In this document: one piece after another, positions 6,848 to 7,105 of the stretch
Layout of the letters: every line of letters begins with the position of its first letter
How positions within the stretch are numbered: position 1 is the first letter of the stretch
Assembly (NCBI GenBank): GCA_015663065.1
Contig: DQSX01000083.1
Span: forward strand, 1-7,105
DNA from: Sulfurovum sp.
Lineage (GTDB): Bacteria; Campylobacterota; Campylobacteria; Campylobacterales; Sulfurovaceae
Direction: 5' to 3'
DNA length: 7,105 nucleotides
The notes under the pieces: generated by a model
The model's database searches: none
Told to the model about the DNA's origin: nothing
What the model saw: only the letters and a program-made list of their open reading frames with translations
Translations under genes and position numbers: made by a program

Positions 6848-6869
6848 AGAGCTGAGGCTCTCATTTTTA
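6848..6869 (+). terminator. Hairpin plus T tract upstream of rplM: addA terminator or rplM leader structure
   Basis: AGAGC (6848-6852) and GCTCT (6857-6861) form a perfect five-pair stem with the tetraloop TGAG, followed by CATTTTTA. It is 50 bases after the addA stop, so it could terminate addA. However, it lies downstream of the candidate rplM -10 and so would also be in the rplM leader, where it could serve 5'-end stability or feedback control. L13 is known to regulate its own mRNA in other bacteria. Sequence alone does not decide. Confidence 0.4.
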
Positions 6870-6881
6870 TAAGGATTCAAC

Positions 6882-7105
6882 ATGAAATTAACATCAGTTC
6901 TCAAACCTGCTGACGTAACACGTGACTGGGTTTTGATCGATGCAGATGGTAAAACATTTGGTCGTATCTTAACTGAAGTAGCGACACTTCTTAGAGGTAA
7001 ACATAAGCCACCATTTACACCAAATGTAGACTGTGGTGATTACGTAGTTATCATCAACGCTGAAAAAGCAAAATTCTCAGGTAACAAACTAGATCAAAAA
7101 GAGTA
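6882..7105 (+). CDS. rplM: 50S ribosomal protein L13, 3'-truncated by the window edge
   Basis: The 74 visible residues are unmistakable L13: WVLIDADGKTFGRILTEVA, LLRGKHKPPFTPNVDCGD and VVIINAEKAKFSGNK are the conserved family blocks. L13 is an early-assembling large-subunit protein that binds 23S rRNA. The full protein is usually about 140-145 residues, so about half is outside the window, and rpsI (S9) is the expected next gene. AAGGA (6871-6875), six bases before the ATG, is a strong ribosome-binding site. The codon choice (frequent GGT, GTA, AAA) is that of a highly expressed gene. Confidence 0.97.
   Translation, partial: MKLTSVLKPADVTRDWVLIDADGKTFGRILTEVATLLRGKHKPPFTPNVDCGDYVVIINAEKAKFSGNKLDQKE

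Noticed and set aside
1..7105. CRISPR array, tRNA, rRNA, insertion sequence, or a novel defence island
   Set aside because: No regularly spaced repeats, cloverleaf, transposase or defence-type gene is seen. AddAB is housekeeping repair here, and the gene order is a conserved one.

Overview
The window reads as a chromosomal segment of a Campylobacterota (epsilonproteobacterial) genome, most likely a Sulfurovum- or Sulfurimonas-like marine or sediment lineage. This is inferred from the low-GC coding style, the T-rich extended -10 promoter type, and gene order. The order is tail of a cbb3 oxidase accessory cluster (membrane protein, FixH-like protein), then AddB-like nuclease, AddA-like helicase-nuclease, then ribosomal protein L13. 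From memory this matches the Campylobacter jejuni order ccoNOQP - accessory genes - Cj1482c/Cj1481c (AddB/AddA) - rplM - rpsI, so most of the window is an old conserved neighbourhood. I could not run a search to confirm the taxon.

Layout: (1) 1-1084, two overlapping plus-strand genes, a C-terminally anchored membrane protein truncated by the left edge and a FixH-family protein. Both are probably the end of the cytochrome cbb3 oxidase operon. (2) 1085-1150, a short spacer holding a near-perfect 12-bp-arm palindrome with a T tract, followed by an extended -10 box whose expected transcription start falls on the next ATG. (3) 1151-3508, the AddB-like subunit with a C-terminal PD-(D/E)XK nuclease and four Fe-S cysteines. 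(4) 3517-3957 on the minus strand, a small periplasmic CxxCH haem-binding protein, convergent with addB and divergent from addA. (5) 3958-4061, a divergent promoter region. (6) 4062-6797, AddA with all visible UvrD-type helicase motifs and a complete RecB-type nuclease domain. Its interdomain linker carries an in-frame palindromic repeat. (7) 6798-6881, a rplM leader with a hairpin. (8) 6882 to the right edge, the start of rplM.

AddA and AddB would together form the RecBCD-type end-resection enzyme that feeds RecA. The first two genes and the haem protein belong to respiration or envelope redox. No new defence system, CRISPR array or intact mobile element is visible. The most distinctive signals are the two small palindromic repeats, which share the 10-mer CCTGAACTTG. 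One sits between genes and probably doubles as a terminator; the other is translated within addA. A likely leaderless addB transcript is also notable.
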